Source: JARRJY01 sp037388705 (GTDB lineage Bacteria; Pseudomonadota; Gammaproteobacteria; UBA6429; Thiohalophilaceae). From it: 18,198 nucleotides of DNA. This document shows positions 1-6,803 of the stretch, piece after piece. The number at the start of each line of letters is the position of its first letter. Within the stretch, counting starts at the first letter, position 1. The notes beneath the pieces were generated by a model that saw only the letters and a program-made list of their open reading frames with translations, did no database searches and had not been told where the DNA came from. The stretch is from positions 1 to 18,198 of the forward strand of contig JARRJY010000049.1 of assembly GCA_037388705.1 (NCBI GenBank), in the 5' to 3' direction. A program made the translations under genes and the position numbers.

Positions 1-2562
1 GCCGAGGAGGCCTATCTTGCGGTATTGGGTTATGGAGTCGGATCAATTTACTACGAACGTGCCTTGTACAAGCTCGGCTGGACGTTCTATAAGCAGGACC
101 TATATGAAGAAGCATTAAAGCAGTTTATTGCCTTGCTTGATCATAAGGTCAGTATTGGATATGACTTTGATCAGAAAGAGAACAAGATAGAAAAGAAACG
201 TATCGATGATACATTCCGTGTTATCTCACTCAGCTTTTCCAACATGGGCGGTGCAGAGTCAATTGATGACTACTTTGCCAAGTATGGGAAACGCAAATAT
301 GAAGACAAGCTATACAGCCATCTGGCCGAGTTCTTTTTCACCAAGCGACGTTATAATGATGCGGCAGTTACCTATAACTCATTTGTGACGAAGAACCCAT
401 ATCACAAGGTTTCTCCGTTGTTTAGTATGCGGGTTATTGAGATTTATCTGAAAGGTGGATTCCCAAAACTGGTTATCGAAGCCAAGAAGCAATACGCCTC
501 GACGTATTCACTTAAATCCAAGTACTGGACCCTGCATAACAAGGATGAGTACAAGGAAGCCATTGGCTACCTGAAGAAAAATATTATTGACCTGGCCAAT
601 CACTACCATGCCGTGTTCCAGGAGCCACGTTTTGTTAAGAAAAAACCAGAGAGTTTTTCCGAGGCATCTCACTGGTACAGGGAATTTCTGTTATCGTTCC
701 CGAAAGAGAAAGAGTCGCCGGATATTAATTTCCAGCTGGCAGAACTGTTACTCGAAAACAAAAACTATAGCCTGTCCGCGCTTGAATATGAAAAGACAGC
801 CTATGACTACCCGGTACACGAGAAGTCCAAAAAGGCCGCTTATGCTGCTGTATATGCTCACCGCGAGCATCTGAAAAATGCGCCACCTGCACAAAAAAAT
901 TCAGTTAAGCGCAGCGTCATTCGAAGTTCACTCCGCATGGTTGATACTTATCCAAAACATGAAAAAGCAACCGTTGTATTAAGTGCTGCTATCGATGACA
1001 TGTTTGAAATGAAGGATTACGTGTTAACCATAAAATCAGCTCACATGTTGCTGAAAAATTACCCAGCCAGCTCAACAACCATAAAACGTAATGCTTGGCT
1101 GGTTATAGGGCACTCATCTTTTGAACTGAACAAGTTTGTTGAGGCTGAACAAGCATATATCGAAGTACTTGCCCTGATGGACAGGAATAGCAAGAATCGT
1201 GTCGCCATCGTAGATAACCTGGCAGTATCAATATACCGCCAGGGTGAAGCTGCGCGAAGCAAGGAAGATTACAAGGGGGCGGTTAAGCATTTCCTGCGTA
1301 TAGCGAGCCTGGCGCCGGTTTCCAAAATACGTTCAACTGCTGAATATGATGCGGCTGCCGTCCTGATCCAGATTATGGATCTGGATCAGGCCGCTGTCGT
1401 GTTGCTTGATTTCAGAAAGAATTATCCGGGTCATAAACTCCAGCATGACGTTACCAAGAAAATTGCTTATGTATATAAAGAATCTGGTAAGCACAAACTG
1501 GCAGCAAAAGAGTTTGAAAGGATTTTTGCTGAATCCAAAGACAATGAAGTGAAACGCGAAGCACTTTTAACTGCGGCCGAACTATATGAAAAAGCAAATG
1601 ACACCAGTAATGCCCTAAATATCTACCAGCGGTTTGTGAAGTATTATCCAAAACCTGTCGAATTTGCCCTGGAAACTTATTACAAGATTGCCATGGTATA
1701 TAAATCGCGCAAAGAAATGGGCAGGTACCACAATACCCTTAAACATATCATTAACACAGATAAAAATGCCGGTGCTGAACGAACTGACAGGACACGCTAC
1801 CTGGCAGCACAATCATCACTAGTGCTGATTGAGCCTCAATTCGAAAAACATTTGGCAATCAAACTGGTAGCACCATTCAAGCGTTCATTAAAGAAAAAGA
1901 AAAAATCAATGGAAATATTGATAAAAACGTTTAACCGCCTTGTAGATTACAAGGTGGCAGATGTTACTGCGGCATCCACTTATTATATTGCCGAGATTTA
2001 TTACAACTTTAATCGTTCATTACTTGAATCAGAACGTCCTAAGAAATTAAATGACCTGGAACTTGAAGAATACAACCTGATGATTGAAGACCAGGCATTT
2101 CCATTCGAAGAGAAAACTATTGCAGTTCACGAAAAGAACATGGAATTGCTAACGCTAGGTGTATATAGCAAATGGATTGACAAGAGTATCGAAAAACTGG
2201 CAGCGCTGTTACCTGCAAGATATGCCAAGCCAGAGCAAAACGTAGCTTACATCGAAGAAATCGATGTATTCCGTTATAAAGTGCCGCGGAAAATGACAAA
2301 ACAAAATACGACTCCTGAAAATAACGGCAACAAATCAGATAAACCTACAGATGACATAAAGAATAGTGCTGATGATATCTCAGGCAATAATAAAAAAGAT
2401 GAAAGCAAGGTTAAACAAACAGTTGATGAGACAAGCGAAACGATAAAACAGGATAATCAAGCACAGCTGGAAGATAGCAGCGTTGGAAATAGTGCAGCAG
2501 AGGATTCTTCTAAAAATGACAAGACAGTAAGCGGAGTGAGCAATGAAGCTCAATCACAGTAA
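1..2562 (+). CDS. Large TPR-repeat protein, 5' end outside the window
   Basis: The reading frame is open from base 1 (A-E-E-A-Y-L-A-V before the TTG at 25), so this is a gene cut by the window edge and the TTG is not a trusted start. The 853 visible residues are helical TPR-like repeats, with recurrent patterns such as ALYKLGWTFYKQDLYEEALK and LSALEYEKTAYDYP. The last ~90 residues (from about base 2293) are a low-complexity tail rich in D, E, K, N and S. No membrane segment is visible; a signal peptide, if any, lies upstream. Large TPR proteins next to ExbB/ExbD/TonB-like genes occur in Agl/Glt-type clusters (GltD/AgmU is a TPR protein there), so a periplasmic scaffold role is inferred. The specific orthology is not shown. 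Confidence 0.85.
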   Translation, partial: AEEAYLAVLGYGVGSIYYERALYKLGWTFYKQDLYEEALKQFIALLDHKVSIGYDFDQKENKIEKKRIDDTFRVISLSFSNMGGAESIDDYFAKYGKRKYEDKLYSHLAEFFFTKRRYNDAAVTYNSFVTKNPYHKVSPLFSMRVIEIYLKGGFPKLVIEAKKQYASTYSLKSKYWTLHNKDEYKEAIGYLKKNIIDLANHYHAVFQEPRFVKKKPESFSEASHWYREFLLSFPKEKESPDINFQLAELLLENKNYSLSALEYEKTAYDYPVHEKSKKAAYAAVYAHREHLKNAPPAQKNSVKRSVIRSSLRMVDTYPKHEKATVVLSAAIDDMFEMKDYVLTIKSAHMLLKNYPASSTTIKRNAWLVIGHSSFELNKFVEAEQAYIEVLALMDRNSKNRVAIVDNLAVSIYRQGEAARSKEDYKGAVKHFLRIASLAPVSKIRSTAEYDAAAVLIQIMDLDQAAVVLLDFRKNYPGHKLQHDVTKKIAYVYKESGKHKLAAKEFERIFAESKDNEVKREALLTAAELYEKANDTSNALNIYQRFVKYYPKPVEFALETYYKIAMVYKSRKEMGRYHNTLKHIINTDKNAGAERTDRTRYLAAQSSLVLIEPQFEKHLAIKLVAPFKRSLKKKKKSMEILIKTFNRLVDYKVADVTAASTYYIAEIYYNFNRSLLESERPKKLNDLELEEYNLMIEDQAFPFEEKTIAVHEKNMELLTLGVYSKWIDKSIEKLAALLPARYAKPEQNVAYIEEIDVFRYKVPRKMTKQNTTPENNGNKSDKPTDDIKNSADDISGNNKKDESKVKQTVDETSETIKQDNQAQLEDSSVGNSAAEDSSKNDKTVSGVSNEAQSQ

Positions 2563-2707
2563 ATTTCAAGTTTTTACTGCCTTGGACCGATATATAAAGG
2601 GTAAAACTTGGCCGGTAAATGCAGAGTTTGTTACTCAAAAAAGTGTGAACCAGTTCACAAAATACCCGGGGGGTGATGCAGTTGCCGGCTTTGGGAGAGG
2701 TAAATGA
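2543..2707 (+). CDS. Hidden 54-aa ORF overlapping both neighbours, function unknown
   Basis: ATG at 2543 is preceded by GGAG at 2533-2536 (6-base spacer) inside the end of the TPR gene. The ORF overlaps that gene by 20 bases and ends at TGA 2705-2707, forming an ATGA overlap with the ATG of the TPR lipoprotein at 2704. These are the geometries of translationally coupled operon genes and the ORF fills an otherwise empty 141-base gap. The product begins MKLNHSKFQVFTALDRYIKG and ends AVAGFGRGK; it is basic, has no signal peptide and no domain I recognise. It could be a real small protein, the remnant of a larger gene after internal deletion, or a leader that couples translation. No homology is claimed. 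Confidence 0.45.
   Translation: MKLNHSKFQVFTALDRYIKGKTWPVNAEFVTQKSVNQFTKYPGGDAVAGFGRGK
2644..2659. promoter_or_regulatory. CRP-like palindrome TGTGA-N6-TCACA
   Basis: The sequence TGTGAACCAGTTCACA is a perfect inverted repeat (7-base arms, 2-base spacer) and matches the CRP/Vfr-family core TGTGA-N6-TCACA exactly, with A-rich flanks. It sits 45 bases upstream of the TPR lipoprotein start, but inside the putative 54-aa ORF. No convincing -35/-10 pair was found beside it, so binding is only a possibility. Confidence 0.3.
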
Positions 2708-3321
2708 ATAACAATGTGATGCAATTCACAATAGCAGGACTAAAGCTGGTGGGTATCCTGTTCGCTATCGTCGCTTTTGTGACCGGGTGTGCAACAACGG
2801 GTACGAGAGTCACGCAAACTAATGAAAATATTGAAATTTCCGATAATTATAGTGTCAATTCGGAAATTCGTGAGGAGTTTGACAAAGCCGTTACCTTGCT
2901 GAAAGAAGAGAAATATCCCGAGGCAATCATGTTGCTGCGGGCTGTGACAGGAAAGATAAAAAAATTTACCGGGCCTTATATCAATCTAGCGATTGCATAT
3001 ATAAAGACTGATGAACTGGAAAAGGCTGAAGATAACCTGAAAAAAGCCCTGAAGTTAAATAAGTCACACCCGGCAGCAAATAATGAACTGGCACTGGTAT
3101 ACAGAAAGACCGGGCGTTTTGATGAAGCAAGGAAAATTTACCAGGAAGTGTTGAGTCAATACCCGTCATTTTTACCAGCAAGAAAGAATCTTGGCGTGTT
3201 ATGTGATTTATATCTAAGAGATTTAAATTGTGCACTGGAACAATACGAAAGTTATCTGGAAGTCATGCCGGAAGATAAAAAAGTACAAATCTGGGTGGCA
3301 GATCTGAAGAGCAGGATGTAG
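2704..3321 (+). CDS. TPR-repeat lipoprotein (GltE/AglT-like architecture)
   Basis: This 205-aa protein has a lipoprotein signal: a hydrophobic stretch at residues ~12-27, then V-T-G-C with Cys29 as the lipidated residue. Ala at +2 suggests Lol transport to the outer membrane rather than inner-membrane retention. Residues ~56-190 form about four TPR units; the second (NLAIAYIKTDELEKAEDNLK) is a textbook example. The start is fixed by an in-frame TAA directly before ATG 2704, with GGGAGAGG at 2693-2700 as ribosome-binding site. The next gene starts 9 bases after the stop. TPR lipoproteins accompany AglR/Q/S-like channels in Glt systems (GltE/AglT); the same role, a periplasm-facing outer-membrane anchor for the complex, is inferred from architecture and context. 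Confidence 0.85.
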   Translation: MNNNVMQFTIAGLKLVGILFAIVAFVTGCATTGTRVTQTNENIEISDNYSVNSEIREEFDKAVTLLKEEKYPEAIMLLRAVTGKIKKFTGPYINLAIAYIKTDELEKAEDNLKKALKLNKSHPAANNELALVYRKTGRFDEARKIYQEVLSQYPSFLPARKNLGVLCDLYLRDLNCALEQYESYLEVMPEDKKVQIWVADLKSRM

Positions 3322-3330
3322 GGAAAATTC

Positions 3331-3606
3331 ATGGATACTAAAGTAAACGGTGTTTTGATTACGATGTTACTGGTGTTTTCTTTTTCGACAGCATCGGCTG
3401 CTGATAAGACAAAAGAATTGTCAGGTATTTCAATCATGGGTAACAAGGAAGCGCCAAAGTCTCTTTTTATCGTACCCTGGAAAAGTTCAGAACTGGGTGA
3501 TGAAAATACACTTTCATCAAGTCTATTGAATGAAAAAATGATTCCGGTAGACAAAGATGTATTTCAACGTGAGCTGGATTTCTATTCAGCGACGTTAGCC
3601 AAATAA
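3331..3606 (+). CDS. Small secreted protein of unknown function
   Basis: This 91-aa protein has a Sec signal peptide: K4, hydrophobic residues 8-18, then A21-S22-A23 before a probable cut, leaving about 68 mature residues. The start ATG has AGGGAAA at 3320-3326 upstream. The mature part contains KSLFIVPWKSSELG and ends with a charged helix-like stretch (DKDVFQRELDFYSATLAK). There are no Cys residues and no transmembrane segment after the signal. It lies between the TPR lipoprotein (9 bases away) and the ExbB gene (28 bases away), so it is probably co-transcribed and acts in the periplasm with the complex. I recognise no named family. Confidence 0.8.
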   Translation: MDTKVNGVLITMLLVFSFSTASAADKTKELSGISIMGNKEAPKSLFIVPWKSSELGDENTLSSSLLNEKMIPVDKDVFQRELDFYSATLAK

Positions 3607-3634
3607 TAGAAGTTTAATTTAAGAGGATTAACTG

Positions 3635-4282
3635 ATGGGATTTATTGATTCATTTATTAAATTCTTCCAGACAGGCGGTGCATTTATGTACCCGATACTG
3701 ATTGTATTTGCATTCGGTCTGGCCATAGTCGTTGAACGCTGGTTGAAATTGAACTCAATCAGGAATGCGAATCGCTCAATGTGGGATCAGTTACATCCTG
3801 TACTTACAGAAGGTGATTTTGATGCAGCTCGCGAGATGACCGAAAACAATGATTCGACTATCAGCCGGTTGTTAAGTACTGGACTTGCAAGGCAGGGGGC
3901 AGTTAGACGTCGCGATGATATTGAAATTGCCATGGAAGAAACCATGATGGAAATCATTCCCCAGCTGGAGAAACGTACACCTTACGTTGCCTTGTTCTCA
4001 AACATTTCAACGCTGCTGGGACTGCTCGGTACTATTATGGGGCTGATCGAGGCATTCACAGCAGTAGCCAATGCAAACCCTGCTGAAAAAGCAGACCTGC
4101 TGTCAGCAAGTATTTCCGTGGCAATGAACACGACTGCCTTTGGCTTGATGGCTGGTATCCCGTTACTTATTTTCTACGTAGTTTTAACCTCAAAGACAGG
4201 TGAAATTGTTAATAGCCTTGAAATGGCATCGGTCAAGACCCTGAGTATCATTTCTCAGAATTCCAGAAGGATGGGTGGGTAA
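3635..4282 (+). CDS. MotA/TolQ/ExbB proton channel family protein (AglR-like)
   Basis: The 215-aa length and layout fit the ExbB/TolQ family: TM1 at ~17-36 near the N-terminus, a cytoplasmic domain, TM2 at ~116-140 with LLGLLGTIMGLIEAF, and TM3 at ~158-186 with NTTAFGLMAGIP. The Gly/Thr-rich TM2 and TM3 motifs line the ion path in this family. AGAGGA at 3622-3627 precedes the ATG with a 7-base spacer. Two ExbD-type genes follow directly, giving the stator set that converts ion flow into mechanical work in the envelope. The neighbouring TPR genes and AgmX/PglI-type gene favour an Agl/Glt-like machine over classical ExbB (iron uptake) or TolQ (no tolA, tolB or pal in view). Confidence 0.93.
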   Translation: MGFIDSFIKFFQTGGAFMYPILIVFAFGLAIVVERWLKLNSIRNANRSMWDQLHPVLTEGDFDAAREMTENNDSTISRLLSTGLARQGAVRRRDDIEIAMEETMMEIIPQLEKRTPYVALFSNISTLLGLLGTIMGLIEAFTAVANANPAEKADLLSASISVAMNTTAFGLMAGIPLLIFYVVLTSKTGEIVNSLEMASVKTLSIISQNSRRMGG

Positions 4283-4288
4283 GGTTTA

Positions 4289-4666
4289 ATGTCCCGTAAA
4301 AAGCATCATTACAGGGCGGCAAGTAAAGAGCCGCCTGAACTTGATATAACAACCTTCCTTAACCTGATGGTTGTGCTGGTACCGTTTCTTTTGATCACGG
4401 CCGTTTTTTCACGTATCACGATCGTGGAACTCGATGTTCCGTCAGGAGCTGGTGGCGCAACGAATAAACCCAAAGTAACGATTGAAGTCATTATAAGAAA
4501 GAAGGGGCTTGAGGTAAGTAATGGTCGCAGTGTTATTGCCAGTATGCCGATAAAAGGCGGGGAATATGATCTTAAAACGTTATCTTCAACATTACAGAAG
4601 ATTATATCGGTGCTGATGGCAAGCCTGAAATTCAGAAAGCTGAACTGTTTCCTGATATGTCGATAG
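4289..4666 (+). CDS. ExbD/TolR family protein, first copy, C-terminus disrupted
   Basis: The N-terminus is typical of ExbD: a basic start, then one membrane helix (FLNLMVVLVPFLLITAVF, residues ~23-40) followed by the start of the periplasmic domain. ExbD proteins normally carry the proton-accepting Asp early in this helix; here the aligned residue is Asn25 (L-N-L-M). Up to about residue 105 (STLQKI) the sequence looks normal. It then changes to an unrelated basic tail ending at TAG 4664-4666, giving only 125 aa where ~140-175 is usual. The family-like ending (AELFPDMSIGEAP) is present in another frame and ends at TGA 4680. A non-triplet internal deletion, real or from assembly, explains this best. 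It starts 6 bases after the ExbB stop. Confidence 0.8.
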   Translation: MSRKKHHYRAASKEPPELDITTFLNLMVVLVPFLLITAVFSRITIVELDVPSGAGGATNKPKVTIEVIIRKKGLEVSNGRSVIASMPIKGGEYDLKTLSSTLQKIISVLMASLKFRKLNCFLICR

Positions 4667-4680
4667 GGGAAGCGCCATGA
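4600..4680 (+). pseudogene. Out-of-frame C-terminal remnant of the first ExbD
   Basis: In the frame beginning at 4600 the bases encode D-Y-I-G-A-D-G-K-P followed by an ending AELFPDMSIGEAP and TGA 4678-4680. This resembles the end of ExbD proteins of this subgroup, and its TGA forms an ATGA overlap with the next gene's ATG at 4677, the expected operon junction. The frame is closed upstream by TAA at 4573-4575, so it cannot be an independent gene. The break lies at roughly 4598-4608. Confidence 0.65.
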
Positions 4681-5198
4681 AAACGTCCAGGCGTATAACC
4701 CGCATGGGACGAGCTAGCGGTAAAAAAGTTCCGGCAATGAACCTGACATCCTTGATGGATGTTTTTACGATCCTGGTATTTTTCCTGCTGGTTAACTCAT
4801 CAAATAGTGAAGTTTTAACACAACCGAAAGAGATAACACTTCCTGACTCTGTAGTAGAAACAAAGCCACGTGAAACAGTCGTTGTCATGGTAACACCAGA
4901 ACAAATACTGGTTCAGGGTATTCCGGTAGTTTCCTACAGTGACGTACTGAATTCTAAAAAGGATGCCATCATTGAGATTAGCAGTAAGCTGCGTGATGTG
5001 AAGAAAAACGTAATAGGTGCAAGTACCAAGGCAATAGCGGCCAGTAGTGAAGTAACAATACTGTCACACAAGACTGTCCCGTTCAAGGTGCTGAAGAAGG
5101 TAATGTCCAGCGCAACCTTCGCAGGCTATGAAAAAATCTCTATGGCGGTGATACAAAAAGCATCACAGAAACTTGATGCACAACCAGCGAGCAATTGA
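4677..5198 (+). CDS. ExbD/TolR family protein, second copy, intact
   Basis: This 173-aa protein has a basic N-terminus (residues 1-17), a single membrane helix at ~22-42 (NLTSLMDVFTILVFFLLVN) and a periplasmic domain to the end. Asp28 in S-L-M-D-V sits where ExbD and TolR have the essential proton-binding Asp, so this copy looks competent for ion flow. The start ATG overlaps the ancestral stop of the first ExbD (ATGA). The residues after ~105 are longer and more Ser/Lys-rich than in minimal ExbD. Paired ExbD proteins with one ExbB parallel AglQ/AglS with AglR. The stop at 5198 lies 2 bases before the next ATG, implying tight coupling. Confidence 0.92.
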   Translation: MKTSRRITRMGRASGKKVPAMNLTSLMDVFTILVFFLLVNSSNSEVLTQPKEITLPDSVVETKPRETVVVMVTPEQILVQGIPVVSYSDVLNSKKDAIIEISSKLRDVKKNVIGASTKAIAASSEVTILSHKTVPFKVLKKVMSSATFAGYEKISMAVIQKASQKLDAQPASN

Positions 5199-5200
5199 TT

Positions 5201-6535
5201 ATGTCGGCTAATTACGCAAGCACATCATCATCACAAGAAGAACATGAGCTGTATCGACAAATTGAATTTTATCGTTCAGAAGTCAAACGTCATGAAGAGG
5301 AACTGGTTTCGATAGAGGCTGAACTGGACGAAATTTCAGATCAGCGTGAAAAATATGCAGTTCTTGCGCAAGTCGTCAGTGGCCTGGATAAGCTGGAAGA
5401 AATGCAGGCGGGTTCGCTTTTCTGGGAAGGCCTGGCTGATGATGAAACAAAAGAACAATCACTAGCCAAGTTGCGTGATCAGTCTTCTATTTTCGAAAGA
5501 AAAATCAATAACATTACTGCCAGGCATGAACAAACATTAAAAGATATAAAGTTCAAGAAAGAGGAAATTGAATATCTACAGGATGACCTGGATACCTTAC
5601 GTCGTCGTGAAGATGAGAAGAAAGACTTTTATGTCGTAGAGAGGGAAATTACCCCGCTTCCTTATCGAATGATGGTAATGCCCTGGACCAAGCAGGATAA
5701 AGACGAGAAAAAATATCGACAGATACTTCTGCTGTTCCTTTTATATTCTATCCTGCTGGGACTATTGATTCCCATGTATGATGTGCCAATCCCTGATCGA
5801 GCAGAAGTAGTCGAGATTCCAGAACGCCTGGCAAAACTGATCAAGAAAGAAAAACCAAAACCACCACCGAAACAGAAGAAGGTGGATCAGCAAAAACCTA
5901 AGCCAACAGAGAAACAGAAGAAAGCGGCCAAGAAGAAAGCAGCCAAGACGGGCTTGCTGGCACTGAAAAATGATTTTGCTGATCTGCTGAAAAATATGCC
6001 TGAAGCAAAACTGGGGGCTTCGGCAGACCTGAGTAATGCAGGTTCAAAAGCGCGGCGCACACAACGATCGATTATCACTTCACAGGCAACGACTGGCAGC
6101 GGTGGAGTGAAAAGTTCATCGGTTAGCCGCTCGGTGGGTGACGGTCGTGCCCAGGTGGGTGGCGTTGCCTTTACGCGTGTTACCAGTGGTATAGGTACTG
6201 CGGTTGCGGATGACAGGCCTCTTAGTGATGGGGTAGGGCCTTCACGTACCGACGAAGAAATACAGATTGTGTTTGATCGTTATAAGGCTGCCCTTTATAG
6301 AATTTATAACAGGGAACTGAGAAAGAATCCAACACTAAAAGGTAAGATGGTTCTGCGTATCAGGATAGAACCAGATGGCAGCGTCTCATTGTGTAATGTT
6401 GAATCGACTGATCTTGATTCAAAATCACTATCAACCAGGGTTGTGGCACGTGTGAAAAGATTCCAGTTTGGTGCGAAGGAAGGCGTTCCTACCATAACCA
6501 TTCTGTATCCAATCGACTTCCTGCCAGCGTACTAA
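5201..6535 (+). CDS. TonB-like energy-coupling protein with AgmX/PglI-type C-terminal domain
   Basis: The frame is open from a TTG at 5195, but ATG 5201, 2 bases after the ExbD stop, is the likelier start (444 aa). Residues ~10-140 are charged heptad-like helix, probably a cytoplasmic coiled coil. One membrane helix lies at ~174-192 (ILLLFLLYSILLGLLIPMY). A Pro/Lys-rich TonB-type spacer follows (EKPKPPPKQKK, KPKPTEKQKKAAKKK), then a Gly/Ser linker. The C-terminal ~90 residues (from RTDEEIQIVFDRYKAALYRI to the end) carry the NPTLKGKMVLRIRIEPDGSV pattern of AgmX/PglI and TonB-like C-terminal domains. Such proteins carry motor energy across the periplasm to outer-membrane partners; GltG and GltJ are the myxobacterial counterparts. 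Which ortholog it matches is uncertain. Confidence 0.88.
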   Translation: MSANYASTSSSQEEHELYRQIEFYRSEVKRHEEELVSIEAELDEISDQREKYAVLAQVVSGLDKLEEMQAGSLFWEGLADDETKEQSLAKLRDQSSIFERKINNITARHEQTLKDIKFKKEEIEYLQDDLDTLRRREDEKKDFYVVEREITPLPYRMMVMPWTKQDKDEKKYRQILLLFLLYSILLGLLIPMYDVPIPDRAEVVEIPERLAKLIKKEKPKPPPKQKKVDQQKPKPTEKQKKAAKKKAAKTGLLALKNDFADLLKNMPEAKLGASADLSNAGSKARRTQRSIITSQATTGSGGVKSSSVSRSVGDGRAQVGGVAFTRVTSGIGTAVADDRPLSDGVGPSRTDEEIQIVFDRYKAALYRIYNRELRKNPTLKGKMVLRIRIEPDGSVSLCNVESTDLDSKSLSTRVVARVKRFQFGAKEGVPTITILYPIDFLPAY

Positions 6536-6554
6536 ATCATGCAGGAGAGATTTT

Positions 6555-6668
6555 GTGTCCAGACAAGAAGTATTACGTGAAGCTGTACATGTTAAGCACA
6601 ACTTAAAAACGGAGGTTGTGAAAAAAGAAACATGTGAACTGGGTAATTGTAAAAACAAAGGCGAATAA
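6555..6668 (+). CDS. Possible 37-aa ORF with a C-x4-C motif
   Basis: GTG at 6555 has a strong upstream AGGAGAGA (6543-6550) with a 4-base spacer, and the frame runs to TAA 6666-6668. The predicted peptide is hydrophilic (VSRQEVLREAVHVKHNLK at the start, CELGNC near the end) with no signal or membrane segment. It would be the last gene of the motor operon, 19 bases after the TonB-like stop. The good ribosome-binding site is the main support; length and non-ATG start keep confidence low. The two Cys could bind a metal, but that is a guess. Confidence 0.3.
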   Translation: MSRQEVLREAVHVKHNLKTEVVKKETCELGNCKNKGE

Positions 6669-6749
6669 TTGTGATGTTGTTGAGCGGTATGGCAACCATG
6701 TCAGGGATGAGTGTGCGTTTATCGTATGCTTCATACCACATGCTGATAA

Positions 6750-6770
6750 CATTATCTCAAGTAGATAATG
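6750..6770. repeat. Perfect inverted repeat, possible operator or hairpin
   Basis: The arms CATTATCT and AGATAATG are perfectly complementary around a 5-base loop (CAAGT). A second, overlapping palindrome GATAA-CA-TTATC at 6745-6756 shares the left arm, so the site contains alternating GATAA/TTATC elements. It lies about 115-135 bases upstream of the giant gene start. It has no T-run, which argues against a terminator and leaves a regulator-binding site or RNA hairpin as options. Confidence 0.4.
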
Positions 6771-6784
6771 CTACTGCTTTTAAC

Positions 6785-6803
6785 ACTTTAAATTTCATAA
6801 AGT
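6785..6803. repeat. Short AT-rich inverted repeat at the candidate promoter
   Basis: The arms ACTTTA and TAAAGT (6 bases each) flank a 7-base spacer. The element overlaps the proposed -35 box at 6794-6799, a position where a bound regulator would interfere with polymerase. In AT-rich DNA such short arms can arise by chance. Confidence 0.25.

Noticed and set aside
2582..2598. TTGGAC with nearby TATAAA as a promoter before the TPR lipoprotein
   Set aside because: The two boxes are only 5 bases apart, far from the ~17 needed, and no suitable alternative -10 is in place.
4598..4680. Programmed frameshift in the first ExbD
   Set aside because: A shift would restore the tail but not the roughly 40 missing residues of the periplasmic domain, and no clear slippery heptamer is seen at the junction; a deletion explains more.
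3635..5198. Classical Tol-Pal or iron-uptake ExbB-ExbD operon
   Set aside because: No tolA, tolB, pal or TonB-dependent receptor gene lies alongside; the TPR genes, two ExbD copies and AgmX/PglI-type domain fit Agl/Glt-like clusters better.
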